DNA of 64,000 bases from Crossiella sp. CA-258035 (lineage in GTDB: Bacteria; Actinomycetota; Actinomycetes; Mycobacteriales; Pseudonocardiaceae): NCBI RefSeq assembly GCF_030064675.1, contig NZ_CP116413.1, forward strand, positions 6,480,001 to 6,544,000, in the 5' to 3' direction. Positions 8,482-17,759 of the stretch are shown here, piece by piece. How positions within the stretch are numbered: the first letter of the stretch is position 1; every line of letters begins with the position of its first letter. The notes beneath the pieces were generated by a model, which had not been told where the DNA came from, searched no databases, and saw only the letters and a list, made by a program, of their open reading frames with translations. The position numbers were made by a program, and so were the translations under genes.

Positions 8482-10983
8482 CTAGGACGTGGGGGGCAGC
8501 AGAGTGACCGTGCCCTGGCCGCCGTCCACGCGTACCCGGTCGCCGGTGCGCAGCCGGGTGGTGGCCTCGCCGCAACCGACCACGGCGGGAATGCCGAGCT
8601 CGCGGGCCACGATCGCGGCGTGCGAGAGCGGCGCGCCGACGTCGGTGACCACGGCGGCGGCGCGCGGGAACAGCGGGGTCCAGCCGACGTTGGTCACCGT
8701 GGTCACCAGGATCTCGCCGGGCCGCAACTGCTCGCCGTCCTCGACGCTGCGCAGGATGCGGACCGCGCCCTCCACCACACCGGCGACGCCGCCGAAGCCG
8801 CGGAGCAGGCCCTCGGCCGCGGGACCCGCGGTGGTGTCGCGGGCGTCGTAGCGGTCGATACGCCGGTTGGGGTCGGCGGCCCAGGTCTCGGGGTCGAAGT
8901 GGCCGCGGATGATCGTGGGGTAGGGCGGCAGGGCGCGGTAGCGCTGGTAGGCGGCGCGGCGGGCCGGGACCGGGCCAAGGGGCCCGGGGTCGCCGCGCAG
9001 CACCCGCACGGTGTCGGCCAGGGGCAGGAAGAACAGGTCCTCGCCGTGCCCGGTCAGCTCGCCGGCGCGCAGGATGAAGGCGCGGAAGACCCAGAAGGCG
9101 CGGACGAACTCCGAGCGGGCCAGCTCGCGGCGGCGGGCGGCCCTGGCGGCCTTGTCCAGCGTCGGGGTCAGCTTGGCGGCCTGGCGGGGGTGGCGGGTGC
9201 GCAGCCGGTGCCAGGCGGCCTGCCGGGTCTGGGCCTGGCGGGCCAGCAGGGTGGAGGGGTCCTGCTCGCCGGTGCCGAGGGTGGCCAGCTGGCGGTCGAT
9301 CCAGGCCGGGTCCTCGGCGGGCCGGGGGCTGGAGACCTCGAACTCGTCGGGGCCGCGGTGGCCCCAGGTGTCGGCGAAGGTGTCCCGGTCGATCCGCCCG
9401 GCGCGCAGCTCGGCCAGGCCGAGCACCGGGCCCAGGCTGGCCAGCTCGCCGCCCGCGCCGTGCGCGCCGCTGAGCAGCGCGGTCACCTCGGCCGGTTCGG
9501 CCAGGCGTTCCAGCCGGGCGCGCACCCGGGACTGGTCCACGCCGACGGTGCGGGCGGCACCGGAGAGCAGCCGGGCGTCGGCGAGCAGTCCGGCGAGCTC
9601 GCGGTCCCACAGCGCGGCGAGGTCGGCCGCGCTGTCCGTGGCGGCGATCCGGGCGCGCAGGTCGCGGCAGCGCTGCCGACCGGTGGCCAGCAGCTCGGGC
9701 AGGCGTTTCCGGAGCTCGCGTCCGGCGCGCAGCTCGGCGCGACCGGTGCGCAGGGCCAGCCGGATCAGCGTCAGCCGGGACTCCGGCAGGCGGGGCGGGT
9801 CCTCGTCGATGCGGCCCAGGAGGTGTTCGTTGGCGCGGCGGGCGAAGCGGCCCACGCCCAGCGCGTCGGCCATGCCCAGGCTGAGGCTCAGGTTGAGGTA
9901 GAAGCGGCCGCCGATGTTGCCGGACATCGGGTGCCCGCCGATGGCGGTCAGGGACACCGCCTGGGCCAGGGACCAGGTGGCCGGGGTCATCACGCTGGGC
10001 ACCGCCTCGCCCAGGTTGGCGCTGGTCCACAGGTAGTCCCCGCGCAGCGAGTCGTTCCACGTCTCCGGCAAGACGGTGGTGATGGGGCGGGCTTGCAGGA
10101 TGGCGAAGCGGCCGTCGTGCCAGGCCCACTCGATGTCGGTGGGACGGCGGTACAGCTCGTGGATCCGCCTGCCCAGCGCGGCCAGCTCCCTGGCCTGCTC
10201 GTCGGTGAGCACGGGCAGCCAGCGCAGGTCGGTGGGCACCGGCTCGTCCCTGGTGCCGCCGGGGACCCGCACCGTGCGCACGGTCTTGTCCGCCACCTGC
10301 CGCTGCACCCGGTCGCCGCGCAGCACGTAGCTGTCCGGGGTGACCTGGCCGCCGACCACCGACTCGCCGAGCCCCCAGGCCGCGTTGATCAGGATCTCGT
10401 CCCCGGCTCCGGTGAGCGGGTTGGCGGTGAACAGCACCCCGGCCGCCTCGGCCGGCACCAGCTCCTGGACCACCACCGCGAGGGCGTGCTCGCCGGTGAC
10501 GCCGTGCCTGGCCCGGTAGCCGATGGCGCGGGCGGTCCACAGCGAGGCCCAGCAGCGGCGCACCGCGTCCAGAAGGGCTTCCTCGCCGGTGACGTTGAGG
10601 AAGGAGTCCTGCTGCCCGGCGAAGGACAGGCCGGGCAGGTCCTCCGCGGTGGCCGAGGAGCGCACCGCCACCGCGGGGCTGCCCAGCTCGGCGTAGGCGG
10701 TCAGGATCGCCGAGGCGGTCGAGGCCGGGAACGCGACCCGCTCGAAGGCCGCGGCGATGGCCGCCGAGGCATCCTCCGGCTCGCCGCGCAGGGCGGCCCG
10801 GATCGTCTGATCCAGGCCGCCCGCGACGAAGCCGCGGTAGGCCGCGGTGCTGACGTGGAAGCCCGGCGGCACCGGCACACCCGCTCTGACCAGCGTGGCC
10901 AGTGACTCGCCCTTGCCGCCGACCGTGTGCAGGTCAGCCTGCTCCGCCCCCAGCGGCAGCACCACCCCAACGCTCATAGCCAT
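8482..10983 (-). CDS. PEP synthase-like / rifampin phosphotransferase-like ATP-grasp phosphotransferase
   Basis: An 833-residue enzyme with an N-terminal PPDK-type ATP-binding domain (VGGKGESLATLVRAGVPVPPG, later AVRSSATAEDLPGLSFAGQQDS), a large helical middle region and a C-terminal swivelling phosphohistidine domain with GAPLSHAAIVARELGIPAVV; H788 is the phosphorylated residue. This is the architecture of phosphoenolpyruvate synthase and of rifampin phosphotransferase Rph, which moves the beta-phosphate of ATP to the drug. A Ser before the His, as in Rph, replaces the Cys of PEP synthase, and the length fits Rph (about 865). The antibiotic-binding middle domain cannot be judged by eye, so drug resistance is unproven. 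A second ATG at 10977 is possible. It lies 38 nt from thrS. Confidence 0.7.
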   Translation of the reverse strand: MAMSVGVVLPLGAEQADLHTVGGKGESLATLVRAGVPVPPGFHVSTAAYRGFVAGGLDQTIRAALRGEPEDASAAIAAAFERVAFPASTASAILTAYAELGSPAVAVRSSATAEDLPGLSFAGQQDSFLNVTGEEALLDAVRRCWASLWTARAIGYRARHGVTGEHALAVVVQELVPAEAAGVLFTANPLTGAGDEILINAAWGLGESVVGGQVTPDSYVLRGDRVQRQVADKTVRTVRVPGGTRDEPVPTDLRWLPVLTDEQARELAALGRRIHELYRRPTDIEWAWHDGRFAILQARPITTVLPETWNDSLRGDYLWTSANLGEAVPSVMTPATWSLAQAVSLTAIGGHPMSGNIGGRFYLNLSLSLGMADALGVGRFARRANEHLLGRIDEDPPRLPESRLTLIRLALRTGRAELRAGRELRKRLPELLATGRQRCRDLRARIAATDSAADLAALWDRELAGLLADARLLSGAARTVGVDQSRVRARLERLAEPAEVTALLSGAHGAGGELASLGPVLGLAELRAGRIDRDTFADTWGHRGPDEFEVSSPRPAEDPAWIDRQLATLGTGEQDPSTLLARQAQTRQAAWHRLRTRHPRQAAKLTPTLDKAARAARRRELARSEFVRAFWVFRAFILRAGELTGHGEDLFFLPLADTVRVLRGDPGPLGPVPARRAAYQRYRALPPYPTIIRGHFDPETWAADPNRRIDRYDARDTTAGPAAEGLLRGFGGVAGVVEGAVRILRSVEDGEQLRPGEILVTTVTNVGWTPLFPRAAAVVTDVGAPLSHAAIVARELGIPAVVGCGEATTRLRTGDRVRVDGGQGTVTLLPPTS

Positions 10984-10984
10984 A

Positions 10985-10999
10985 TGTTGCCAGGCAACA
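10985..10999. promoter_or_regulatory. 15-bp perfect palindrome at the start codon (candidate operator)
   Basis: TGTTGCC-A-GGCAACA lies immediately upstream of the ATG of the PEP-utilising gene, where the ribosome site should be. A 7-bp-arm palindrome with a 1-nt centre is operator-like; no regulator gene is adjacent. It could also sequester the ribosome site in mRNA. Confidence 0.45.
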
Positions 11000-11021
11000 C
11001 ATGGGCGTGGGGGAAAACCGG

Positions 11022-13085
11022 CTACTGGGGCAGCAGCGGGCTGACCGTCTCGGCGGTGGGGCTACCGTTCTCCCGCCGGTCGACCCAGGTGGCGATCAGC
11101 TCGACCGCGGTGTCCACCGGCACCCCGTTGATCTGGGTGCCGTCCCGGAACCGGAAGGACACCGCGCCGGCTTCCACGTCCTTGGCCCCGGCCAGCAGCA
11201 GGAACGGCACCTTCTGCGTGGTGTGGTTGCGGATCTTCTTCTGCATGCGGTCGTCACCGGCGTCCACCTCGACCCGGATCGCCTTGGCCCGCAACGCCTT
11301 CTTCACCTGCATCAGGTGTTCGACGTGCTCGTCGGCGATCGGGATGCCGACCACCTGCACCGGGGCCAGCCAGGCCGGGAACGCGCCGCCGTAGTGCTCG
11401 GTGAGCACCCCGAAGAAGCGCTCGATGCTGCCGAAGAGCGCGCGGTGGATCATCACCGGCCGCTGCCGGGAGCCGTCGCCGGCGGTGTACTCCAGCTCGA
11501 AGCGCTCCGGCAGGTTGAAGTCGACCTGGATGGTGGACATCTGCCAGGTGCGGCCCAGCGCGTCCCTGGCCTGCACCGAGATCTTCGGCCCGTAGAAGGC
11601 CGCGCCGCCGGGGTCGGGCACCAGTTCCAGGCCGGAGTCCTCGGCGGCGACCCGCAGCGCCTCGGTGGCCTGCGCCCACACCTCGTCGGAGCCGACGTAC
11701 TTCTCCTCGTTGCGGGTGGACAGCTCCAGGTAGAAGTCGTCAAGACCGTAGTCGCGGAGCAGGCCGAGCACGAAGCCCAGCAACGACTTCAGCTCCTCCT
11801 GCACCTGCTCCGGGGTGCAGAAGATGTGCGCGTCGTCCTGCGTCATGCCGCGCACCCGGGTCAGACCGTGCACCACGCCGGACTTCTCGTAGCGGTAGAC
11901 CGAGCCGAACTCGAACATGCGCAGCGGCAGCTCGCGGTAGGAGCGGCCCCTGGACCGGAAGATCAGGTCGTGGAAGGGGCAGTTCATCGGCTTGAGGTAG
12001 TAGTCCTGGCCGGGCTTGCGGAGCTTGCCCTGCTCGTCGTACTCGGCGTCCAGGTGCATCGCCGGGTACATGCCGTCGCGGTACCAGTCCAGGTGGCCGG
12101 AGGTCTCGAACAGCCCGCCCTTGGTGATGTGCGGGCTGTAGACGAACTCGTAGCCCTCCTCCTCGTGGCGGCGCCGCGAGTAGTCCTCCATCGCCTTGCG
12201 GATCACGCCGCCGCGCGGGTGGAACACGGCCAGGCCGGAGCCGATCTCGTCGGGGAAGCTGAACAGGTCCAGCTCCACGCCGAGCTTGCGGTGGTCGCGG
12301 CGCTCGGCCTCGGCCAGCAGCTCCAGGTAGGCGTCCTGGGCCTCCTGGGTCTCCCACGCGGTGCCGTAGATCCGTTGCAGCTGCGGGTTCTTCTCGCTGC
12401 CGCGCCAGTAGGCCGCGGCCGAGCGCATCAGCTTGAACGCCGGGATGTACTTGGTGGTGGGCACGTGCGGGCCGCGGCACAGGTCGGCCCAGACCTTGTC
12501 GCCGCTGCGCGGGTCGAGGTTGTCGTAGATGGTCAGCTCGCCGCCGCCGACCTCCATCACCTCGCTGGTGTCCACATCGGACTTGATGTCCACCAGCTCC
12601 AGCTTGTACGGCTCGCCGGCCAGCTCGGCCTTGGCCTCCTCCTGGGAGCCGAAGACCCGGCGGGAGAACCGCTGCGCGCCCTTGATGATCTGCTTCATGC
12701 GCTTCTCCAGCGCGGCCAGGTCATCGGGGGTGAACGGGCGGGCGACGTCGAAGTCGTAGTAGAAGCCGTCCTTGACCGGCGGGCCGATGCCCAGCTTGGC
12801 CTCGGGGAAGAGCTCCTGCACCGCCTGGGCGAGCACGTGCGCGGCGGAGTGCCGGATCACGCTGCGGCCGTCGGCGGAGTCGGCGGTGACCGGCTCGACC
12901 TCGGTGTCGGCGGCCGGGGCCCAGGACAGGTCGCGCAGGGCGCCCTCGGGGTCGCGCACCACGATGACGGCCTGCGGCCCCTTGTTCGGCGCCTCCAGCT
13001 CGCGCAGCGCCGCGCCTGCGGTAGTCCCGGCTGGCACCGTCACACGCGAGGCGAGCACGGCGGGCGCGGGACTCAACTGGGACAC
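11022..13085 (-). CDS. thrS: threonyl-tRNA synthetase
   Basis: A 687-residue class II aminoacyl-tRNA synthetase. After a TGS-like N-terminus comes the editing domain with [11 protein letters not shown] (zinc-site histidines) near residue 80, then the catalytic core with motif 1, [17 protein letters not shown] (motif 2 region), the zinc-binding NCPFH and motif 3 ([16 protein letters not shown]), and a C-terminal anticodon domain with [13 protein letters not shown]. The GTG start at 13085 follows AGGAG at good spacing. Adjacent to the HIT-pgsA block as in Rv2614c. No T-box leader was seen in the 106 bases before it. Confidence 0.97.
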   Translation of the reverse strand: MSQLSPAPAVLASRVTVPAGTTAGAALRELEAPNKGPQAVIVVRDPEGALRDLSWAPAADTEVEPVTADSADGRSVIRHSAAHVLAQAVQELFPEAKLGIGPPVKDGFYYDFDVARPFTPDDLAALEKRMKQIIKGAQRFSRRVFGSQEEAKAELAGEPYKLELVDIKSDVDTSEVMEVGGGELTIYDNLDPRSGDKVWADLCRGPHVPTTKYIPAFKLMRSAAAYWRGSEKNPQLQRIYGTAWETQEAQDAYLELLAEAERRDHRKLGVELDLFSFPDEIGSGLAVFHPRGGVIRKAMEDYSRRRHEEEGYEFVYSPHITKGGLFETSGHLDWYRDGMYPAMHLDAEYDEQGKLRKPGQDYYLKPMNCPFHDLIFRSRGRSYRELPLRMFEFGSVYRYEKSGVVHGLTRVRGMTQDDAHIFCTPEQVQEELKSLLGFVLGLLRDYGLDDFYLELSTRNEEKYVGSDEVWAQATEALRVAAEDSGLELVPDPGGAAFYGPKISVQARDALGRTWQMSTIQVDFNLPERFELEYTAGDGSRQRPVMIHRALFGSIERFFGVLTEHYGGAFPAWLAPVQVVGIPIADEHVEHLMQVKKALRAKAIRVEVDAGDDRMQKKIRNHTTQKVPFLLLAGAKDVEAGAVSFRFRDGTQINGVPVDTAVELIATWVDRRENGSPTAETVSPLLPQ

Positions 13086-13178
13086 GACGGACTCCTAGGA
13101 CATCGAGACGGCTGCGGGCGCGGGCGCCCGAGGAGCCCCGATGCTATCCGCCGTCGCCCGCTCCGGATGTGCCGGGCA

Positions 13179-13184
13179 TATCCT
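13179..13184 (+). promoter_or_regulatory. -10 element TATCCT, leaderless TetR transcript
   Basis: TATCCT ends 7 nt before the ATG at 13192 and no ribosome site precedes that codon, so the regulator mRNA is probably leaderless. Prediction from spacing only. Confidence 0.4.
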
Positions 13185-13191
13185 TCTCGGT

Positions 13192-13824
13192 ATGCCGAAG
13201 ATCGTCGGCGCCTCGCTGGCCGAGCACCGGGAGCAGACCCGGGAGCGGATCTTCGCCGCGCTGTCCCGGCTGGCCGGCGAACGCGGCTACGACGCGCTCA
13301 CCCTGGCCGAGGTGGCCGCGGCCGCCGAGGTGGGCCGCACCGCGATGTACAACTACTTCCCGGACAAGGAGTCGCTGCTGCTCGCCTTCGCCGAGCACGA
13401 GACCGGCGGCTACCTGCGCGAGCTGACCGCGGCGCTGACCGAGCTGGACAACCCGGTGGACAAGCTGGCCACCTACGTCCGGCTGCACATCCGGGTCTTC
13501 GCCACCCGGCACATGCCGCCCAGCTCCGCGCTGCGGCCGCTGCTCTCGGAGCAGGGGCGCGGCCGGGTGCTGGACCACGTGACCGAACTGGAGGCCACGC
13601 TGCGCCGGGTCCTGGCCGCCGGGATGGCCAACGGTTACCTGCCGGAGGCGGACCTGGACGCGCTGGTGCCGCTGGTCACCGCGTGTGTCAGCGGCCGCAG
13701 CCTGGCCGGGCTGGCGGAGTCCGCGCTGGCCGAGGCGACCGAGCAGACGGTGGCCTTCGTGCTGCGCGGGGTGGGCGCGCGGCTGGGTCCCGACGGGAAG
13801 CCGCGCAAGCTCCCCCGCCGCTAG
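13192..13824 (+). CDS. TetR family transcriptional regulator
   Basis: A 210-residue regulator with a typical N-terminal helix-turn-helix: RERIFAALSRLAGERGYDALTLAEVAAAAEVGRTAMYNYFPDKESLL (split here as the TetR signature around TLAEVAAAAEVGRTAMYNYF). The C-terminal ligand domain is helical with no recognised signature. The ATG at 13192 was chosen over an upstream GTG because it starts at the normal distance before the HTH. Divergent from thrS, convergent with the DHFR-like gene one base away. Ligand and targets unknown. Confidence 0.88.
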   Translation: MPKIVGASLAEHREQTRERIFAALSRLAGERGYDALTLAEVAAAAEVGRTAMYNYFPDKESLLLAFAEHETGGYLRELTAALTELDNPVDKLATYVRLHIRVFATRHMPPSSALRPLLSEQGRGRVLDHVTELEATLRRVLAAGMANGYLPEADLDALVPLVTACVSGRSLAGLAESALAEATEQTVAFVLRGVGARLGPDGKPRKLPRR

Positions 13825-13825
13825 C

Positions 13826-14419
13826 TCAGCTGTCCTGGACCGGGCGGTAGACGCTGACCTGCGCGCCGGTGCTCGCCGCGACCGTGGACACCAGCTCCAG
13901 GGCTCGCTTGCCGCCGTCGGCCGGGAAGATCGACTTGCCGCCGCCGAGCAGCACCGGCATGTGCACCAGGCGCAGCTCGTCCACCAGGCCCTCGGCCAGC
14001 AGCGCGCGCACCAGGCTCGGGCTGCCCATGACCACCAGGTCGCCGCCCTCGGCCGCGCGCAGCTCCCGCACCCCGGCCAGGAGGTCGGCGGCCGGGATCA
14101 GCGTGCTGTTCCAGGTCAGGTCGGCCTCGGCGAGGGTGCCGGAGACGACGTGCTTGGGCAGGGCGTTCATCCGGTCGGCGAAGGGGTCGCCGGCCCGCTC
14201 CGGCCAGGCCCCGGCCATGACCTGCCAGGTGCGGCGGCCGAAGAGCAGGCCCTCGGCGGTGCGCAGCGCCTCGTCGAAGAAGCCGCCGACCACCTCCGGG
14301 TCGAAGAAGGGGTGCGACCAGCCGCCGTGGGCGAAGCCGCCGTCGGTGTCCTCCTGGGGGCCGCCGGGGGCCTGCACGACGCCGTCCAGGCTGATGAACT
14401 CGCTGACCACGATGCGCAT
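13826..14419 (-). CDS. RibD C-terminal / dihydrofolate reductase-like protein
   Basis: A 197-residue protein of the RibD-C/DHFR-like fold found in many actinomycete stress regulons. Visible features: MRIVVSEFISLDGVVQAPGG at the N-terminus, LLFGRRTWQVM (NADPH-binding strand), and GDLVVMGSPSLVRALLAEGLVDELRL in the C-terminal half. It is not a true folate enzyme. A strong upstream match to the promoter of doxX (25364-25416) suggests control by the ECF sigma factor encoded at 25523, whose relatives commonly govern small reductases of this kind. Confidence 0.85.
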   Translation of the reverse strand: MRIVVSEFISLDGVVQAPGGPQEDTDGGFAHGGWSHPFFDPEVVGGFFDEALRTAEGLLFGRRTWQVMAGAWPERAGDPFADRMNALPKHVVSGTLAEADLTWNSTLIPAADLLAGVRELRAAEGGDLVVMGSPSLVRALLAEGLVDELRLVHMPVLLGGGKSIFPADGGKRALELVSTVAASTGAQVSVYRPVQDS

Positions 14420-14433
14420 GGGGTGCTCCTGCC

Positions 14434-14486
14434 GTCCTCGTTGTGGTTACGCCAGGACAGACCGCCGGTCCAGCGAAAACTCATCG
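14434..14486 (-). promoter_or_regulatory. predicted ECF sigma promoter (twin of 25364-25416)
   Basis: Read on the minus strand: CGATGAGTTT at 14486-14477, 12 nt, CGGTCTGTCC, 7 nt, then ACCACAACGAGGAC at 14447-14434. The element upstream of doxX has the same first and last blocks at exactly the same spacing with a similar middle block (CGGTCAGTAC). Interpreted as -35, -10 and a conserved transcribed leader of an ECF-dependent promoter. Confidence 0.65.
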
Positions 14487-14533
14487 ACTCACCCGAAGTG
14501 ACCTGGAGCACACCCACTCGCGCCCTTGTCAAG

Positions 14534-14552
14534 TTAGGCAAGCCTAACCTAG
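14534..14552. promoter_or_regulatory. DtxR/IdeR-type iron box
   Basis: The 19-mer beginning TTAGGCAAGCCTAACC matches 15 of 19 positions of the IdeR/DtxR consensus (TTAGGTTAGGCTAACCTAA); its core TTAGGC-AA-GCCTAA is a perfect palindrome. It lies 122 nt upstream of the heme oxygenase start and should repress that gene when iron is plentiful. Confidence 0.75.
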
Positions 14553-14674
14553 CCTGAGGGGGCACGGCAGGGTTCTGACACCTCGTCAGGATGTTCTGAC
14601 AACCTGTCGTGAAACCCTTGACCCCCCGGCCGCCCGCCCAGCACACTCGAAGACGGGCCAGGAGGAGGCTGATC

Positions 14675-15343
14675 ATGTCCGAAGTCGTTGAGCCGCCACG
14701 GTTCTCCGCCGAGCTGCGGGCGCGCACCCGCGGCGACCACGCGCAGGCGCAGCACTCCCCGTACGTGGCGGCGATGCTGGGCGGCAAGCTCAGCCGCGCC
14801 GGCTACGCCGAGATGGTGGCGCAGCAGTACTTCGCCTACTCGGTGCTGGAGGAGGCCGCGCAGGCCATGCGGATCGACCCGGTCGGGCGGCGGTTCGTGC
14901 TGCCCGAGCTGAGCCGGGTGCCCGCGCTGGCCGAGGACCTGGCCTACCTGCTCGGCCTGGACTGGCGGGAGCGGATCACGCCCAGCCCGGCCACCCTGCG
15001 CTACCTGGCCCGGATGCGCCAGGTGTGCTTCGACTGGCCCGGCGGGTTCATCGCGCACCACTACACCCGGTACCTGGGCGATCTTTCCGGTGGCCAGATC
15101 ATCCAGCGCTGCGTGGTCCGCGCCTACGAGCTGCCCGGCGACCGCGGCGCCTCGGCCTACAGCTTCCCGCTGATCAAGAACGTGAAGCGGTTCAAGGACG
15201 GCTACCGGGAGCTGCTCGACCTGCTGCCCTTCGACCCGGCCGAGCAGCGCAGGGTGATCGAGGAGGCCATCGTGGCCTACCGGCACAACATCGAGGTCTT
15301 CGACGACCTGGGCCGCGACCTGCCCGCCTACCTGGTCGCGTAG
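14675..15343 (+). CDS. hmuO: heme oxygenase (biliverdin-forming)
   Basis: A 222-residue alpha-helical heme oxygenase that opens heme to biliverdin, carbon monoxide and free iron. The proximal heme ligand is H22 in RTRGDHAQAQHSPY, and the distal helix carries YTRYLGDLSGGQII, the family signature with the flexible Gly pair. Length matches corynebacterial HmuO and Streptomyces homologues. The ATG at 14675 has GGAGGAGG upstream. The iron box at 14534-14552 indicates that it serves iron acquisition from heme. No heme transporter genes are nearby. Confidence 0.93.
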   Translation: MSEVVEPPRFSAELRARTRGDHAQAQHSPYVAAMLGGKLSRAGYAEMVAQQYFAYSVLEEAAQAMRIDPVGRRFVLPELSRVPALAEDLAYLLGLDWRERITPSPATLRYLARMRQVCFDWPGGFIAHHYTRYLGDLSGGQIIQRCVVRAYELPGDRGASAYSFPLIKNVKRFKDGYRELLDLLPFDPAEQRRVIEEAIVAYRHNIEVFDDLGRDLPAYLVA

Positions 15344-15431
15344 TTTTGACCCGTTCGGACCACAAGGATCACCGGTCTGCGTCAGACTGTGATGGCTTTC
15401 CCGCCCCCCACATTTTCCGCAGGAGTACCCG

Positions 15432-16346
15432 GTGACCTACCCGCCCCAGCAGCCAGGCCCCTACGGCCAGCCCGACCCCCACGGCCAGCAGCCGGGTCAG
15501 CAGGGCTGGGGCCAGCCGCAGCAGCCCGGCGGCTACCCGCAGACCGGCGGCCAGCCGCAGCCGGGCTACCCGCAGACCGGCCCGCAGCCCGGCTTCGGCC
15601 AGCAGCCGCCGCCCGGCTACGGCCAGCCCGACCCGCAGCAGCAGGGCTGGGGCCAGCAGCCCGGCCAGCCGCAGGGCGGCTTCGGCCAGGACCCGTACCA
15701 GCAGGGCTACCAGCAGAACCCGCAGTTCGGCGGCTACCAGCAGCAGGGCGGCTTCGGCGCGCCGCCGCCCAGCGGCCCGAACAAGGGCCTGATCGCCGGT
15801 ATCGCGATCGCGGCCGTGGTGGTCGTGGTCGGCGGGATCATCGGCGGCATCTACGCCTTCTCCGGTGACGACCCCACCCCGTCCAACACGGTGGCCGCGC
15901 CGCCCAGCGAGGCCGTCACCGCCACCTCCCGGCCGAAGCTGACCACCGGATCGGTGCGGCCCACCGGCGGCGGCAGCGTGGCGCCCACCGGCGGCAGCGG
16001 CGGGGACACCGGCGGCGGCGACTCCGGCGCGGAGGCGCCCGCGGCCCGCGCGGTGGCCACCGGCTTCGCCGGGGCGTGGCAGAACGACCTGCGCTCCGGC
16101 GGCAAGACCCCTGTCTCGGAGTACGCGCCCTTCACCTGCGCGAAGATGGTGGAGAAGCTGACCAAGAACAAGGCCGAGGGCAAGGTGGTCAAGCACGTCC
16201 CGGAGGCCACGCTCACCGTGGCCAAGGTGATGGCCATGCCCGCCACCGGGATCGCCACCATCGACCTCACCGCCCCCGGCCAGACCCCGGCGAAGCAGTC
16301 GCTGTCGCTGGTCAAGGAGGACGCGGGCTGGAAGGTCTGCGAGTGA
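15432..16346 (+). CDS. Pro/Gln/Gly-rich membrane-anchored protein
   Basis: A 304-residue protein in three parts: residues 1-115, a low-complexity tail of repeated PQ/GQ/GGY words predicted to be cytosolic; a single transmembrane helix around 120-143 ([20 protein letters not shown]); and an extracytoplasmic region with a Thr/Gly-rich linker and a C-terminal domain of about 100 residues ending [10 protein letters not shown]. The end resembles small Tim44/DUF4878-like lumicin-type extracellular domains (a final tryptophan-lysine-valine-cysteine strand and a possible disulphide with C236 region). GTG start after AGGAG. Function unknown; common architecture in actinobacterial envelopes. Confidence 0.65.
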   Translation: MTYPPQQPGPYGQPDPHGQQPGQQGWGQPQQPGGYPQTGGQPQPGYPQTGPQPGFGQQPPPGYGQPDPQQQGWGQQPGQPQGGFGQDPYQQGYQQNPQFGGYQQQGGFGAPPPSGPNKGLIAGIAIAAVVVVVGGIIGGIYAFSGDDPTPSNTVAAPPSEAVTATSRPKLTTGSVRPTGGGSVAPTGGSGGDTGGGDSGAEAPAARAVATGFAGAWQNDLRSGGKTPVSEYAPFTCAKMVEKLTKNKAEGKVVKHVPEATLTVAKVMAMPATGIATIDLTAPGQTPAKQSLSLVKEDAGWKVCE

Positions 16347-16370
16347 CCCACCGCGCGCGGGGCTGAGGTC

Positions 16371-17279
16371 GTGCTGGACCTGCGCCGCCTGCGCATGCTG
16401 CGCGCGCTGGCCGACCACGGCACGGTGACGGCGGCCGCGGACGCGTTGTACGTGACGCCGTCCGCGGTCTCCCAGCACCTGGCCGCGCTGGAGACCGAGG
16501 TCGGCCAGCCCCTGCTGGAACGCCGGGGCAGGCGGGTCCGGCTGACCGCGGCCGGCACGCTGTTGCTCAGCCACACCAACACGATCCTGGCCGAGCTGGA
16601 ACGCGCCGAGGCGGCGCTGGCCGCGCACGCCAGCGGCCGCACCGGCGAGATCGTGGTGGCCGCCTTCGCCAGCGCGATCGGGCTGCTGGTCGCCCCGACC
16701 ATCGCCGCGCTGCGCGAGCGCGCGCCGGGGGTGGCGGTGCGGGTGCGCGACGCCGAGGGCCACGAGAGCCTGCCGATGCTGATGGACGGCGAGGTCGACC
16801 TGGCGGTGGCGGTGGAGTACCGGGGCGCGCCGCGCGAGGACGACGAGCGGGTGGCCAGGGTCGCCCTCTACGCCGAGCCCTTCGACGCGGTGCTGCCCGC
16901 CGCACACCCACTGGCCCGCGCCGCCGAGATCCCCCTGGCCGAGCTGGCCGGGCAGGACTGGATCAGCCCCTCCCCCGGCAACCCGGTCTACGACGTGGTG
17001 CGGCTGGCCTGCGAGCACGCCGGGATCACCCCGCGGATCACGCACTACTCCGCCGACTTCCGGGCCACCGCCGCACTGGCCGGGGCGGGCGCCGGGGTCG
17101 CGCTGGTGCCGCGCACCGCGCTGTACGGGGTGCGGCTGGCCGGCGCGGTGACCCGGCCGCTGGCCGACCCGGCCCCGGTGCGCCGGGTCTTCGCCGCGAT
17201 CCGCCGCGGCAGCGAGCACCGGCCACTGGTGGCCGACACCCTGGCCGAGTTGCGCCGCACCGCCGAGGGACTGGGCTAG
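16371..17279 (+). CDS. LysR family transcriptional regulator
   Basis: A 302-residue LysR-type regulator. The winged helix-turn-helix occupies residues 1-60 (LRMLRALADHGTVTAAADAL..TPSAVSQHLAALE) and the periplasmic-binding-like effector domain follows with GEIVVAAFASAIGLL and the usual VDLAVAVEY strand. The group resembles actinobacterial LysR proteins with an LDLRRLRxLRALAD start, often linked to amino-acid export or catabolism. GTG start with CTGAGG before it, 24 nt after the upstream stop. No divergent target gene is adjacent, so its target is not known. Confidence 0.9.
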   Translation: MLDLRRLRMLRALADHGTVTAAADALYVTPSAVSQHLAALETEVGQPLLERRGRRVRLTAAGTLLLSHTNTILAELERAEAALAAHASGRTGEIVVAAFASAIGLLVAPTIAALRERAPGVAVRVRDAEGHESLPMLMDGEVDLAVAVEYRGAPREDDERVARVALYAEPFDAVLPAAHPLARAAEIPLAELAGQDWISPSPGNPVYDVVRLACEHAGITPRITHYSADFRATAALAGAGAGVALVPRTALYGVRLAGAVTRPLADPAPVRRVFAAIRRGSEHRPLVADTLAELRRTAEGLG

Positions 17280-17302
17280 ATCAAGATCGACTACTCTGGG
17301 GC

Positions 17303-17323
17303 GACCGTCCACGGTGGACGGTC
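17303..17323. promoter_or_regulatory. 21-bp perfect palindrome upstream of a secreted-protein gene
   Basis: GACCGTCCAC-G-GTGGACGGTC, 10-bp arms with a 1-nt centre, between the LysR stop and the ribosome site at about 17330. It could be an operator or a terminator stem for the LysR gene; the very short centre favours a protein-binding site. Confidence 0.4.
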
Positions 17324-17340
17324 AGCTCGGAGGAAAACCC

Positions 17341-17727
17341 ATGCCACGCCGCCTGTTCGCCCTCATCCCCGCCACCCTGCTGGCGCTGCACCCCGGAGTC
17401 GCGGCCGCCGACCCGTCCGGTCCGCCCACCATGGAGTGCAAGGCGTCCTGGTACGGGGTGGCAGGCCAACCCGACCGGATGACCGCCTACGGGGAGAAGT
17501 TCGACCGGCTGGCCATGACCACCGGCGCGCGGGACTGGGGGCACAACACGCTGCTGCGGGTCACCTGGACCGGCTCGGACAAGTCGGTCGAGGTGCGGGT
17601 CAACGACTTCAGCCCGAATGCGGAAGCGCACCCGGACCGCTGCGTCAACCTGACCTGGGCCGCTTTCGGCGAGCTGGCGCCGCAGTCGGCCGGGGTGCTG
17701 CCGGTGCGCGTCGAACGACTCAACTGA
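17341..17727 (+). CDS. secreted RlpA-like double-psi beta-barrel protein
   Basis: A 128-residue exported protein. A Sec signal peptide covers about residues 1-23 (MPRRLFALIPATLLALHPG, cleavage near AAA-DP). The mature part is one double-psi barrel: KASWYGV, TAYGEKFDRLAMTTG, TLLRVTW, then VRVNDFSP..DRCVNLTWAAFGEL and GVLPVRVERL, matching RlpA's order of elements. The barrel Asp in VNDF is present; whether it has lytic activity as in RlpA is unknown. ATG at 17341 follows GGAGG. Two cysteines (C34 area and C-terminal DRC) could form a disulphide. Confidence 0.75.
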   Translation: MPRRLFALIPATLLALHPGVAAADPSGPPTMECKASWYGVAGQPDRMTAYGEKFDRLAMTTGARDWGHNTLLRVTWTGSDKSVEVRVNDFSPNAEAHPDRCVNLTWAAFGELAPQSAGVLPVRVERLN

Positions 17728-17759
17728 GTCGCTGCTGGGTATGGTCGGGGCAGGGGGTG

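Noticed and set aside
7252-10905. A 1217-codon open frame on the plus strand
   Set aside because: Antisense to pgsA, the HIT gene and the PEP-utilising gene; composition is Gly/Gln/Ala-biased as expected of a mirror frame in GC-rich DNA.
13086-13191. A T-box or other leader before thrS
   Set aside because: The gap to the divergent TetR gene is about 100 nt, mostly occupied by the other promoter; no T-box sequence or specifier hairpin was recognised.
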